A stretch of 64,000 nt of DNA from Phallusia mammillata (Eukaryota; Chordata; Ascidiacea; Phlebobranchia; Ascidiidae). The translations under genes and the position numbers were made by a program. Below, piece by piece: positions 14,070-28,200 of this stretch. The stretch is from positions 115,036 to 179,035 of the forward strand of contig QLIY01000262.1 in NCBI GenBank assembly GCA_003260075.1, given 5' to 3'. How positions within the stretch are numbered: position 1 is the first letter of the stretch; each line of letters opens with the position of its first letter. The notes under the pieces were generated by a model. That model saw only the letters and a program-made list of their open reading frames with translations, did not search any database and was not told the DNA's origin.

Positions 14070-14150
14070 AAAAAATCGCCTGCGATGGAATTCGAACCCA
14101 CGACAAAAGTATATCGGTGTCTGGCGCCAATAATCAAAACGGAAAATCAA
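14070..14150 (-). repeat. tRNA-derived SINE-like fragment
   Basis: On the minus strand it reads 'gtcgtgggttcgaattccat' followed by 'cgcaggc', matching the B-box region and flank of the SINE at 63.5 kb. Only a short part is present. Confidence 0.45.
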
Positions 14151-15624
14151 GAGTAATATCTGCACATAAATAAGATACCGTGGAAATTGCACCACTAGTT
14201 ATATTAGTTTTTATTCCGCTTTAGGAAAACACCATCGGGCAAAAACTGAAAATACAGTATACAGGACAATAGAAAAGGACAGAATTAGAAGAAAAAATGT
14301 TATGTCTTTCGTATCGTTTTTAGTTTATTTCTTTACGAGGTAACATACAGTTGAAAACACAGCGACAAAAAAGCGGACGTCTATGAACGACCAAAGCAAC
14401 AAAAGTAGGAACTTCACTGAACTATCGACTGGCAAGAACGAAAAAAACGTAGCACACAGAAGCACGAATTAATACGCAACAACATTAGGTGAACTTTTTT
14501 AGAGCTTTCTTCTCGTGGCAAAACGTCGATTTATACAACTTGCTTGCCAAAGTACATGAAAAATCTTCGCGGCAAGCAAATATAGCTCATAGTACCTGCT
14601 TCTATGATTCAAAATTTAAAAATACATATACATTATCATATACATTATAGAAATATAATTTCTTCTGGCCGGTGTCTTGCTTGTCAAGGAGTGTTTCATG
14701 GCCTAATAAGCCCTTAAAATGTTTTACGCTATAAATACAGTCTATGCACAAAAGCGCGCCATTAAAAGCAGGCATCTCAAAACGATAACAAACACTAGCG
14801 TTTTGGCGACAAACACAGGTAAATATACAATATACCGATTCTACCCAGATCAATCTAATCATATTTGAGGTCTAGAAGTGTTGATACGTTTAAGCGTTGG
14901 GTGATCTTGCTACAAGGAAAACAGCATTTTGGATGGTTTTGGATGATAATCGGACTGAAATGGTATCAGTCGTCACGTTGTGTACAAGCAAACATATAAA
15001 GGAGACGGTTGGCAAGCGTATGGTGGCAAGAATAGTATTGGCAAGATATAGGTACGCAAATCACAATCGTCAACTTTTTCAGCATTTGACCTTTTGGCTG
15101 ATAATTCTGTGGCATTGTTTGTGGCAAATCATTGATGATAGTTTTTAATACACAACTCCAAAATTGTAACTTTCGAATTGATGTGGAACATTATAAAAAT
15201 TGCCTGTGTTAAAGAATGATGTATATGCAACATGATGCCTAGTGTTATAAACGTGTCTAAAACTGTAACGTTTTGTCGTATTAGCGCTTGATAAAACACA
15301 CGCACATTTCCTATAGTAAGACCGATAGCCGATCAGAGCAAAACTTCTGCAAGCATAAAGCCGCAGAAACGCGCTTAAAACATGAAAAAGAACAAACATA
15401 GAACGAGAATTCTCAAACCTTCAACTTGTGATTGTCAAACGCCTTTAAGGGGTTTCAACTTTCGGTTCAATGCGGGTCAGTAGCATTCCGTTCTCGCTCT
15501 GGGGGCCGCAATCGTTGGTGCTCAACGTCACAGCTAATGACGTGCGGCTGACGTACTGTCGCTGACGTCGTCGCCACATGTTCTGTCGGCTGGTGCGCAC
15601 TTTTTTGCGCAGATTCGTCACCAG

Positions 15625-15672
<48 letters not shown>

Positions 15673-15789
15673 TGAAAAATAAAAAAAGTTTGATCAGTGC
15701 AAAAACATTGAGGAAATCTGTGAATTTTTTTTCACAGGGTATGTCCCATGAGAATATAAAAAATCACTGAGTCAAACTTTTTCGGTATT

Positions 15790-15900
15790 TCATAATAAAG
15801 AAGCAAATGCTTCTGACCCCAAATCAGCTAACACAAAATTGTAAGAATCGAGATATATATTTCGCTTGCAGGCATCGTCAGTCTCTAAAAACCGGAAAGA
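15790..15900. repeat. Interspersed repeat shared with 43.8 kb
   Basis: The words 'aaatgcttctgac', 'aaatcagctaaca', 'gagatatatatttcgc' and 'catcgtcagtctc' occur here and, slightly diverged, at 43,811-43,900 in the same order. No TIRs or coding frame were seen. Confidence 0.5.
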
Positions 15901-16637
15901 ATGAAGGTTAAAAAAGGAGAATATACGTAACGCAAAAAAGTAAAATAGTAGAAAAAACTGTTTATTATTTACCGTTTTCCTTTTACATCTGTTCTCCTGA
16001 TTTTGCTGATTTTGAGTCAAAGGCATTTGCTTTTTTATTAGAAATTTCGTACCGTTTTACCCATGCTTACCTGATGTAATTTTAATCTATGTTGGCGTTT
16101 TGAGTTGGTACAGCGCTCGACGAGAAAGCTATGTTAAGAAGACAACAGACTTAGTCAAATCCAATAAAATCAGTCTGATATATTCTACAATGCAGTCTGC
16201 TATTAAATTGTTTTTGTTTTTGTTGGCTTGTTCATGGGCATGATTATACGCTTTGAATATTTTGACGTGAAAATGTCAAGGCCTTCAGGCCGAATTACGC
16301 TAAAAGGCTTTAGATAAGCTTCCACATTTGCAACGTTCGCCATGTCAAGTTTGTGGTTTATTGATATTAAACGTGGCTTTGAAAATAGTCGCCAAAATGC
16401 TTCTGCTTTAAAATGAATTAATAATGATTTTACGTTTTTGCTGTCATGTTTGGCATTTGAATAACGTTCAAAATTCGACCATGATCAATTGTTTTCAGCA
16501 ATTATGCAAGTAAAACTAAGAATGGAAAATGTGTAATCTGGGTATTGTCTTCTTTGTAGTCATTTTGTATGATCATCACAGAAAAGGTTTTTGCGTATAA
16601 TAGTTGCAACTGTACTGGGACTTGCTTTTAACAAAAC

Positions 16638-16643
16638 TTTATT
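16638..16643 (-). terminator. Polyadenylation signal of the LDLa receptor gene
   Basis: AATAAA on the minus strand, 15 bases after the proposed stop codon at 16659-16661. Its position supports the short last exon. Confidence 0.6.
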
Positions 16644-16658
16644 TTGGCAGAACAAACT

Positions 16659-16701
16659 TTAAGTGGGTTTAATTGAGTATGTTCCTAATCCAGCGTAAAT
16701 T
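16659..16701 (-). CDS. Terminal exon (27) of the LDLa receptor
   Basis: After the acceptor 'gcaaaacag', 43 bases complete the split codon of exon 26 and add a tail of 14 residues (KIYAGLGTYSIKPT) before TAA. The phase fits and an AATAAA follows closely. The tail is very short for this receptor class, so an alternative, longer last exon remains possible. Confidence 0.55.
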
Positions 16702-19700
16702 CTGTTTTGCAAAAAAGTGCTGAATGTTTTGCGCCGTTGCGCCATAATCCAAATTAAAGCTCCAACAATGTATATCATATGTTTGACCCTAACTGACAAA
16801 TGGTAAGTGTTGAATAACTACTCGACAATAATTGTTGTGTTGCAAGTTTCTCTCTTTGGTGTAAACAAAGAAATGTTTTCGAAATAGCGAAAAATAACGT
16901 TATAAATTCATTTCCTTCGGACCAGAACGAAATGAAAATATCGGTACCGGAACAAAATAGCGAAATAAATAATTTGCCCAGAACGAATAACGTTATGTCG
17001 TTTCGTTCTGTTCCGGTGTGAATCACTGCATAAAACACTTCGTAAAATTGCATTAAAAATTAATCTTACTTGTATGTCACATTAAGTACGTTGGAGTAGA
17101 TGATAGGGTTGAGAGCGCTGTTGATAGGCAGAAATACAATGGCCACAATGCTGTACGCCAGAGGATGTATTGCAACCCCCGCCAGGCTTAAGAAGGCGAT
17201 GATGCAAACGGGTCCCCAGCATGCGAAATCGGTTAGTACGAGTCTTGTTATGCGAGCCTGCAATGCAAGTGGTGTACAAATTTTTGCTTCAAAATATATC
17301 TAGTTGTTATGCCAACAAAAGTCAATAGCAATCGTTAAAGCAGTACACCAGGGCTATCAGATGCTTATAGCAAGGTACAGACTGAAACAATCTGGCCTGC
17401 GGTAGGATGACAACAATAGGATCTAGCGCGCTAAGTATGGACAGGAAAGTTTCGCCGTTCCCTGTTATAGGCAAGAAACGGGCAAATTTATTGCAAGTTG
17501 TACTTACTTATGTAATGAAGGGTAAAGTACATTTCACAACAGCCCTACCACTACGCATAGAAAGGCATAAACACAAAGAATATTGTAAGTTTGAATACCA
17601 ACCTTTGAACCTTCCTAAACGAAACATTTTAGGAATCATTCTATTACACTAAATACAAACGTTTAACTCACAAAAGATCGCCAACTTTACCTGCATAATC
17701 TTGTTTTCTTCATCATTTCGGTTTGCTGACACGGATCTTGCAGCATCGTGGTAAATCACCACGTACGCGACCAGTACGTAAAGAAACGCGGCGAGGTCAA
17801 AGGTCATGATACCGCAGGAATAAGCCCAAGCACTATCCTCTGTCTGTGAAAACAGAACAAACCGTAACATTCTAGAATTAGGCTAGTAAACTACAGTGAA
17901 AGGTAGGGCAAATTTAGCTAAAACAGAAGTTTTCATATAGCGTAGCAACTACATCGTTTTGTGGGTTTAAAGCAGTGCTCTTCAACCGGGGTTCCGCGGA
18001 ACCCTAGGGTTCCGTACAACCCTTACAGGGGTTCCGTGAACGTTAAGAGTTGCACAGGGGTTCACAGCATTTTGGTGTAGCAATTGTTGTGAACAGCAAT
18101 GCTCGCCTGTACGAGCTAGTTAACCTTGGTTACACCATTGGTCAATTGTGACGTAATAAACACAGTCTTGATACACTTTGGCTAAGTTGCAAGAATGTAG
18201 AAATCGAAGCAACATGGCAATGCGTTTCAGTGAATCGTTTAATTGAAGTCAACTTTTGCGCTTGGGGCGTGTTAAGTGAAATGTATGTTTTTTCTTTGAT
18301 ACTTGTATTACATTAAACTTATTTTGTGGGGGTTCCGCAAAGTTTGACAAAACACCTTGAGGGTTCCGTGCCACTAAAAAGGTCGAAGAGCACTGGTTTA
18401 AAGGTCCTCGCAAAATTGCAACAAAACTGGCTTAGATGCTCAGAGTATATTTTCCTGTTCGCATTTACTGTAAAAAGAGTTTTGAAATAGTAACTTACAG
18501 TCACAAATAACTTGGGCAAGCACACGGCGTTGTTGCTATAGTAACCAAAGTAACCCTCGATATTGAGCTCCGGCCAATCGGGACGATAATACATGGAGTT
18601 GATGTCGCGAATTGATTTCCATGTTCCCGGGTCGTTAGGTGGCATACGAGCGCCAGGCAAATCTAAACAAAAATGTTCGTGAACAAAGGATATAAGTACA
18701 GAATCGTCTAAATGTTATGATAATGCCGTAAACATGATTACATACACGATTTTACGAAAGCTTTGTACAATTTAGCACTGATAAAAATGCGCTGATAAAA
18801 ACAGGGCTAACATTACTTGAATATTTCTGATGTTGTATCAGTACTCGTCAACAACCAAACAGCCTTTATATAACAAAGTAATTTGCGTGGAGCAATTATC
18901 TCTGCCGTAGAATTCCTAAAATTTTGGCGTCGAGAAATACGAAATCAAACAATTCAAAATTGGGGCTTGGTTCTTAGTGCCATTAACCATATAGTTGTTG
19001 TAAGAGAAAGGCAAAACACGTGTTCTACCTGACTTAAAGATTCAAATTTGTCACTATACCAAACATTTACGCTTCATTTCTTACCAGCGACAGCAGAAAC
19101 CGCTTTCAGTTTGTCGGTAAAGCGCAGAAGCATGTCTTTGTCAGGTGTGTTAGTGGGCAGGAACTCTACGGTGGGTTTAATCCATGCAGATGTGCGAAAG
19201 TAATCCTCAAACGACGATAATCGAGGTATGATGGCTATCACCATGGAAACACACCACGAAAGGGCGACCAACACCAATGTGTACCTGTGAAAAATATTTG
19301 TACTATAAGACAGATAGAACACAAAATATCGTCGATTTAAGGACACTGGTTTCCTAACTGTGGGCCATGGGCTAGTAGTGAGTCCCTTAGGCATTTCAAG
19401 ATGGACTTTTTGAACAATTACTGATTAATGATATTATTATATTATATGCTGTTAATTTGTAAAAAACCGTTTGAATACATACCTCGCATACATGGTATCC
19501 GCGCGAAACGGTCTCAGCAGCGACACCACGCGATAAGAAGTCAAAATAACAAGAAACATCACCGACGACTGGATAGAAATCATAGCCAGCGTGCCAATCG
19601 ATTCACACGTACTGCTCGTACGCCATATGTAATCCTCCTGGCAATACCTGACGTCATAAAACGTATGTGTTACGTCACTATAATATGCCCATCGGGGTTT

Positions 19701-22700
19701 CAAAACAATTACCAATTTATTTTGTAACACCATTTTTTCTTGTTAATTTTATAATTTACCAAATACAATTTTTTGTAAGTATAAAGTGAGTTATATTAAA
19801 TTAAAAGTAAATGCAAGTCTGTTTTCAAGCCATTTTCGACATTGCATTAAGAAATAAGAATCATAGAAACAAAGACTTACTCTCCAGCGGTGCGGGCGTT
19901 TTGTACTGCAAGGACCAACAGGTAAAATCCCATAAGAAAGTCAGCAATGGCAAGATTTAACACCAGAACAAGATTCGTTCGCATCATTGGTGATAACCTG
20001 TGACACGTTTAAATACAAATGAAAAGGCTTTGTAATTGACAGTTTAATGTGAAACCTCTACTGTCTAGTTTAAAAACAAAATTATTTCATCACATACCTC
20101 TTCATCTTTACCAATCTTCGTCCCGTGTGCCAAATAACAACCGTGTTACCACACAAAGCCACCAGTGCCATTATCCAAACCATGACTCGTAAACCGTCGT
20201 TCTGAATAAAAATAAATATTTTTTTTCCAAATTTGAATTTTTGACAATAGCAAATTAAAGCCTAGCTCACGTGTACAGAAACCAGATTAAACCTACTAGA
20301 GATTCGTTCCCTATAAATATGTTTTACGCAACTAAGTTAGGTATGTCAAACTTTAGAAATCTCTAGCTCCGATTGTAGGAAGTATAGTGTATTTTTAAAA
20401 TAGTGAAAAATATTTCTGGAAACACTGCAAACAAACCGCAAAATGTAATGCAACAATCCATACTTTCTCTATGTAACCATAAAAAGCAATAAACAAGCAT
20501 TTCCTGTGGCCAGTAGTGAACCTTTGTATTACCTTGATCATGTATAACATGGAAGAGAATGCGTTTTCCTTGAAAGAACCGATCGGGCATTCGTCACTTC
20601 CGTCCCAACAGTCACTTCCCCCCCCCCCCAAATAACAACCGTGTTACCACACAAAGCCACCAGTGCCATTATCCACACCATGACTCGCAAACCGTCGTTC
20701 TAAAACAAAAACAAAGATTTTTTTACCAAATTTGATTTTTTGACAATAGCAAATTGAAGTCTAGCTCATGTGTACAGAAATCAGATTAAACCTACTAGAG
20801 ATCCTTTTAATAGTGTTCCTTATAAATATGTTTTACGCAACTAAGTTAGGTATGTCAAACTTTAGAAATCTCTAGCTCCGATTGGAGGAAGTATAGTGTA
20901 TTTTTTTAAATAGTAAAAAATATTTTTGGAAACACTGCAAATAAACCGCAAAATGCAATGCAACAATCAATACTTTCTCTAAGTAACCATAAAAAGCAAT
21001 AAACAAGCATTTCCTGTGGCCAATAGTAAACCTTGGTCTTACCTTGATCATGTACAACATGGAGGAAAATGCGTTTTCCTTAAAAGATCCGATCGGGCAT
21101 TCGTCACTTCCGTCCCAACAATCACTGACACCATTAAACATCACTGAACGTGGAACGAATAAAGGATCGTCTTTTGCTGTGATGTTCAAGTCACGCGCTC
21201 GCTTTTCGCAGTAGAAACGAGGCAGAGTCCGATTTGCGCAACGTTCTGCGAAAAAAACCGAATAAACTACAAGTAGAGCTCTTTAACGTGGTTACACCGT
21301 GATCCCAGTGCACTGTTAACATTTCCCAACCATTTGGGACTTGTCCAACCAAGTTTTACAACTCTTTGGGACGAGTTTCAGAGGTCGGCAACCCTTGTTA
21401 ACGCTACTGGTACTGAGTCTCTGGTAACTCGTAATAATACAATGTACTACACACAGTTTATATCAGGTTGCCAATATACGAGTTATGTAAAAATGATAAA
21501 GAATTCGCGTGCCAGCATTTTTGTGTGGAATTGCGATTTTGTGTCAGCTGATTAGAACAGTAACCAGTTCGTATTTGTAGGTTGCGTTTTTGGTTTTCAA
21601 TCATTAACAAACAGAAAACAAGCGGTGCAATGATTTAATACCATTAAACTGTATTTAACTTGAGGTTGAAATTTACTTCACGTGTTTACCCTGCCAACTT
21701 AAAAAAGGTTTACATATGAATCAATGGAATCCCCCCCCCCGAAAACAAGCGGTGCAATGATTTAATACCATTAAACTGTATTTAACTTAAGGTTGAAATT
21801 TACTTCACATGTCTGCCCTACCAACTTAAAAAAGATTTACATATGAATCAATGGAACCTACCCTTCGATTCGTCCTCGTCGTTTTCGCAGTCAGATGTTC
21901 CATCACACAACCTTGATATGTGGATCGACACTTTGCTGCCATCTAGGGGGCGACTTGGGTAGCAAAGGTCTCGCTCTGGACAGTTGCGCTCATCCAGCGA
22001 AACCTCAGACCACGTGGATGGTATTGCTGTGAATGGTCGGCAATCCTCATTACCGTCACATATCTGAAAGCAAGACATATAGTTAAGTAAGTACGACTTT
22101 GAATAAATCAGTGGTCGTGTAACTTGAAGGAGTAAAGACGATTACCAGTATCTTTGCAGTTATTAGTGATTAGCATAAGACGTCAATACGTCGGTTATTT
22201 TGACATAAAAATCTGCTGTAGGAGCAAACACTTTTAATACAGTATGCATGGCAATGACAGCTTATTTTAGCAGTAAAAGGATCGTTCCAAGCAATGATAA
22301 TAATAAACGTTCGCTGGTGGTCGAGCAAAAACGCGTTTTGAAGGAACAAAAAAACCCGGCTCAAAACCATGAAAAACTGGTAAAGAATTTAGAGTTTCGA
22401 TGTCCAGTATTTTTGCAGGTTTCAGTTTAACTTAACAGTGATTTATAGTGGACATCGAAATGTCGGTTATTTTACAATAAATATATGCTGAAAGAGCAAT
22501 GCTTGTTGATACAGTATGCCTGACATGCATAACTTTTTTGAGAGTGACTTGTTTATCAGTTAACGTTTGCATAAATTTTGGCATTGGTCATACCAAGTAA
22601 TAGTAAAAAATGATCACAGGTGGTCGAACAAAAACTCGATTTAAAGTAAACGCTACAAACCCGGATCAAAATTATTGAAAAAGTCCGAATTATGCCCGAA

Positions 22701-25249
22701 ATGGGCAAATTGCGGTATAAATAGAAATGTGAGGTCAAGACCGTTTTATTCAACCTTAAGCCCAAACCCGGTCTATGTTACAGTCAGTACATCAGAACCT
22801 GTTGGTCATTACTGGTAATATGACCTGAGTATGACAGTAAGACTTACCTTAGAAGGGTCGAGATAGACCGAGGGATTATCTGGGCATTGGTAGAACAAGC
22901 CGGTTTCATCGTACTCCAGTGATTTACATATTGGTAAAGTAGAGTCTCCGCACTTGTACACCCTCTGTGGCGTTTGGCCACCGTCGGAAGCGGGAATCTA
23001 AAATGTGAAATAGATTTTTAAGAGGGTCTTTTGGACCTAAACCCAAATAGCTTTAAACCGCATTTTGTAAAACAAAGCCCAAAAGTTGGTGAAACCTAGG
23101 CACAAACGGGGCCTAGTGTACAGCCAGTCCGTTTTATTCAAACCCAAGCACGTTCCTATTTCGAAAAGCTATAGGCCCGATATGCAACTCTTGAGTTGAA
23201 ATGGTTAATGTCCCTTTGGCACCAACATTTTGTAAGTACATAAGAGAGCTTTGTTCGCTGCTTGCATTTCGTATCTAGTATATTTTGTGTACATTACTAG
23301 GAGACCAAAAAAAAAATCAGTTAAAAATGTCGATTTTAAGCGAAAACGAAAATATATAGTTATATACCCTTTTCCTACATGTTAAAAATTTAAAACATTC
23401 TTACCTCGTCATATCCACATTCGTCGTCGAGTTTGTAAAGACATTCAGGGATTCCATCGCATTGTGTCGCTTTTTTCAGTGGTTCATAACGACAGGGGAA
23501 GTCAGCTTTCTTTGACGAGCTTTTGGCTTTCCTCTGTTGAAAAAAGTCAGGCCGTCAAACTGTGGAAATTGTCATTGGGATTCTAATGGGTATATGGGCC
23601 CCCAGTTGTTATGCATTGTAAAATCACCTTTGAACGGCAATTTCTTTGGCAACGTTTCATTTTAAAAGAGAAAAAAAAAACGGCTGAAGAGTTTCTGCAC
23701 AGCGAGGACCCGTAGGTCTCCAAGTAATCTCAATCACAATTGAATTTTAAAACCGGCTGACTTTATCTAACTACCTTATTGTCTAACAGTTGAACGATCT
23801 GGCCATTAGTCTTACAAATTCAGTCTTATTTTAATCTTACAACCAAAACGTACCTGATTGATGCAATTTGACTCGTCCATTCCCCTCGCGCAGTGCTGCA
23901 CCGAATCACAAACCTGGTTCGTTGTGATACAATTTCCACATGACAAGGAATCGTAGTAACACAAACCATTGGAGTTTCCTGAAATCAAATAGTCAGTTTT
24001 GTAACACATTTTTACTGGAAAGCGGAAACTTTATAAAACACTAGTCTATATATAAAAGCATGGATCCAAAACATATATCAGTAATCTGAAATGGCTTTTT
24101 TGGCCTGCTGCTCCTAATAAACTGGGGTGTCGTAAGGTGGCTACATTAGCTCATACGGTCAATGTCTTGTCACCAGCTGCACTGATGATACCTTGTTGGT
24201 TGAAACGCTTACTGGTTTAAAAGAAAAAAAAAAGAAACAACAAAAAAATTTCCATACCGAAAGCTTTGCATAATTTAGGTGCATCCTGATGTTGCCGTCC
24301 ATTCTCGCACATACATTCATCAGATAGATCAGAACAATCAAAAAGCCCATCACAAACCTGATCACCAGATATCCACATCTCATCATTCAAACACCTGTGT
24401 TTTTTTTAAGTTAACACGTTTTAAGGGCTCATAGTGAAAAATATAGAACACAATTAAAGATATAAGTTTAACGTTTGTTGAAATATTCCACTATGTTGAG
24501 TTGACTTATGGGAGATGGTATTATAAAGAGTTTGATATGTCTATATTTAATCATAGGAACCTACTGTATATACACAGAGGTTAGACTTGGAAACATCATA
24601 GCAAGACTTTAAACAAGCTCAGTCAAAACAACTTTTTAAAACTTTGAACTATTTTAATTCAAAAGTTTTTTTTACAATCACTTGGTATTGTTGGAGGGCC
24701 TGCATTAAAATTCTGTATGTAGAGTTATCTGGCAATCTTGTTTATTGCAACAGGTAAACATGGACTTCATAATATCACCGCATTTTAAAACAGAAACACA
24801 GGTCACATACGAGCTATAGTAATCGCTTGGCAGTTTATGTACCTGAAGCAGTACACGGTTTTATTGGTAGTTTTTCTTCCACATGCGTCCACGTTTGATC
24901 TGCAGTCGTTCACAGTGTCGTTAAGCATGTATTGTGGAGCAATGCAAGTTCGAATTTCGCCTGATTTGTCTGATACTGGACATTTGAATCCAATTCCGTA
25001 CGTCTAAAGAGTAAGTGGTCTTAGACCTACACATTGTCCTATGTTGCAGTATATATTTTTCTCTGAACCCCCCCCCCATTTCGCCTGATTTGTCTGATAC
25101 TGGACATTTGAATCCAATTCCGTACATCTAAAGAGTAAGTGGTCTTAGACCTACACATTGTCCTATGTTACAGTAGATATTTTTGTCTGAGAATGAAAAA
25201 TATTTTCCAAGTAACAGAACCAGTCAATGAATTTACATCGAACATATAT

Positions 25250-25291
<42 letters not shown>

Positions 25292-28200
25292 CGCCAAAGT
25301 GGCATCTTTCAGTCCCGTAAAAAAACACAGGATAAAACATACCGTATATACTCGCGTATAGGTCGCAACTTTTTTACTTATATTTAAAAAAATATATAGG
25401 TGCGACCTATACGCGAGACATAAGTGCAAATCGCGAATTGTAGTGGAAATGTGCTATCGAATACGGGTGCATGCGCTCGTGCACGCACATACCAATGCGA
25501 GACAGTTTCATGAGCGCACACGAACATGCGTCAGCTCAGCTTGCGTTGGATTTTCCCGCTTTGTTGAGAAAACATAGTTTTTCGGTTTCAATGCAATGCA
25601 GTTCAATGGTAAAAAACAACCAATTGCACCGGTTATTTATGCAAAAAAGCTAGGCTAAGGGCCTTTTAAATCCCTAGATTTTCAGTGCGACTTATGTGCG
25701 AGTCAACTCTAAATTACACTTTTTAAACACAAAACTAATAGTGCGACCTATACGGTGGTACGACCTATAGGCGAGTATATACGGTAATAAAAGATGAATA
25801 AAATTATTTAAAACACAACAAAGTGAAGTATAAAACCATTAAAGTGCAGCAAATCACCAGGGACATGACTAGACTGCCCTTGAAAACTGTTTGACACACA
25901 ATAAGTCAACAGGAAGTAAAGGCTTGTAACAGGCACACACGTCTAAGATGCAGGCGCAAGAACACAGATAAAAATCTTGTCGGATTGGCTTAACGCTGTT
26001 TACCAAACTGTTATTTTACCAAAGGACTAAAGATTCCAGTTAAGCGAATATACATACTGACTAGTTCTGTTAATTGGAAAATATTTTCCATTCTCCCTTA
26101 TTTCTTCGCATAAACAAAGACCGTCAATAACCAAGTTAAATAGAAGCGCAGGTCAACAGATTTGTGCCTAAATGCAAGTGCACTTGAATAACCTCAAGTC
26201 ATAAAACGACTCATTGAGGTTTATAACGTTGTTAAAATTCATCCGATTTATGGAACACTGCAAATTCAAGGATCAATAAATCAGTACATTTTAATTGGTA
26301 GCACGCAATTAGGAAATACAAGCATAAGTCGGTTTAATATATGAACACGCACTTGCCATATTAAAAGCCATTTTATTGTGACACATGCGTGTCGTGCGAT
26401 TTAATAAAGCGCTTGGAATATCATACAGTAGTATAACGGCTTAAGGTACGACATACAGGCGTAAAATCGAAGCTTTAAACTTGCTTTAATTTTTCAACAG
26501 GTTTGGATTTCATCAAAAAGAAAACGTTTTCCTCTTTTAATCTCTTTGAGACGTAAAATTAATTAAAATATTCTTAAATAACAGAGAGAAAGCATTTATT
26601 GGTCCATAATGGTACTTATTAAATCTTTTGCTGTTCATGATGTGCCACTTAGAATATTTAAAGTGCATTTGGCAGAGCGGGCTCAGGCCTCAATGACGTC
26701 ACGCATGTATGACGTACAGCGGGGGCANACGACCTATAGGCGAGTATATACGGTAATAAAAGATGAATAAAATTATTTAAAACACAACAAAGTGAAGTAT
26801 AAAACCATTAAAGTGCAGCAAATCACCAGGGACATGACTAGACTGCCCTTGAAAACTGTTTGACACACAATAAGTCAACAGGAAGTAAAGGCTTATCTGT
26901 AACAGGCACACACGTCTAAGAAGCAGGCGCAAGAACACAGATAAAAATCTTGTCGGGTTGGCTTAACGTTGTTTACCAAACTGTTATTTAACTAAAGGAC
27001 TAAAGATTCCAGTTAAGCGAATATACATACTGACTAGTTCTGTTAATTGGAAAATATTTTCCATTCTCAGTTATTTACTGTCATTTATTGTCATCTGTTG
27101 CAGGGTCTGTTATTGTTCAGTATAATCACACTCGGGATATATATTTATTTTTAAGTTACTTTTCAGTGACGACTTTAGTAAGCCCAGAAAAATAGGAGGC
27201 GTAACGAAATTTGTTAGAATTTAACACAGAGATGAAAACGGAATAAATCATTTTTGCTATAGTGGTGGTAACAACTGTTTAAAATGTTTGCAATCAAACG
27301 TATTTCTGTGAAGCATAATAATAATTTAGAAAAAAACTTTTATGCAGACCAAACGAAAAAAGTGCAAATTAGAAAAGACATACTATAAATCAAATAAAAA
27401 CATACGAAAGTAATAAACAGATCAACTAAAACAGATATTACACTTTGCTGTATTCAAAGGGTTAGGAGTGAAATAGAAGTGCAGTTTGAGAATTCTGTGC
27501 CTAAATACAAGTGCACTCGCCCCCCCCCCCCCTTGAAAACTGTTTGACACACAATAAGTCAACAGGAAGTAAAGGCTTGTAACAGGCACACACGTCTAAG
27601 ATGCAGGCGCAAGAACACAGATAAAAATCTTGTCGGATTGGCTTAACGCTGTTTACCAAACTGTTATTTTACCCCCCCCCCCCATTCAAGGATCAATAAA
27701 TCAGTACATTTTAATTGGTAGCACGCAATTACGAAAGCATAAGTCGGTTTAATATATGAACACGCACTTGCCATATTAAAAGCCATTTTATTGTGACACA
27801 TGCGTGTCGTGCGATTTAATAAAGCGCTTGGAATATCATACAGTAGTATAACGGCTTAAGGTACGACATACAGGCGTAAAATCGAAGCTTTAAACTTGCT
27901 TTAATTTTTCAACAGGTTTGGATTTCATCAAAAAGAAAACGTTTTCCTCTTTTAATCTCTTTGAGACGTAAAATTAATTAAAATATTCCCCCCCCCCAAC
28001 GTTTCCTCTTTTTCAAAAATCTTGAACAGAGAGAAAGCATTTATTGGTCCATAAATCATAATGTTACTTATTAAAACTTTTGCTTTTCATTATGTGTCAC
28101 TTAGAAGGTTTAAAGTGCATTTGGCAGAGCAGGCTCAGGCCTCAATGACGTCACGCATGTATGACGTACAGCGGGGAAACTAAAACATTCTAACCAGGTC

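Larger units (their letters stand above)
13196..16637. other. Intergenic stretch between convergent genes, repeats only
   Basis: Holds duplicate pairs 13252/13389 and 13841/13924 around C tracts 13377-13388 and 13914-13923, a SINE-like fragment near 14.1 kb, a long C tract at 15625-15672, and an interspersed repeat at 15.8 kb. I recognised no coding exon. The transporter (plus) and receptor (minus) genes converge on this stretch. Confidence 0.6.

Noticed and set aside
16775..17053. Receptor C-terminal tail exon
   Set aside because: The frame is a degenerate repeat without an in-phase acceptor. The small exon at 16659-16701 fits phase, acceptor and polyadenylation signal better.
20632..20701. 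A second helix-1 exon (alternative exon of the receptor)
   Set aside because: It is part of a 490-base duplicate around a C tract and is broken at one end.
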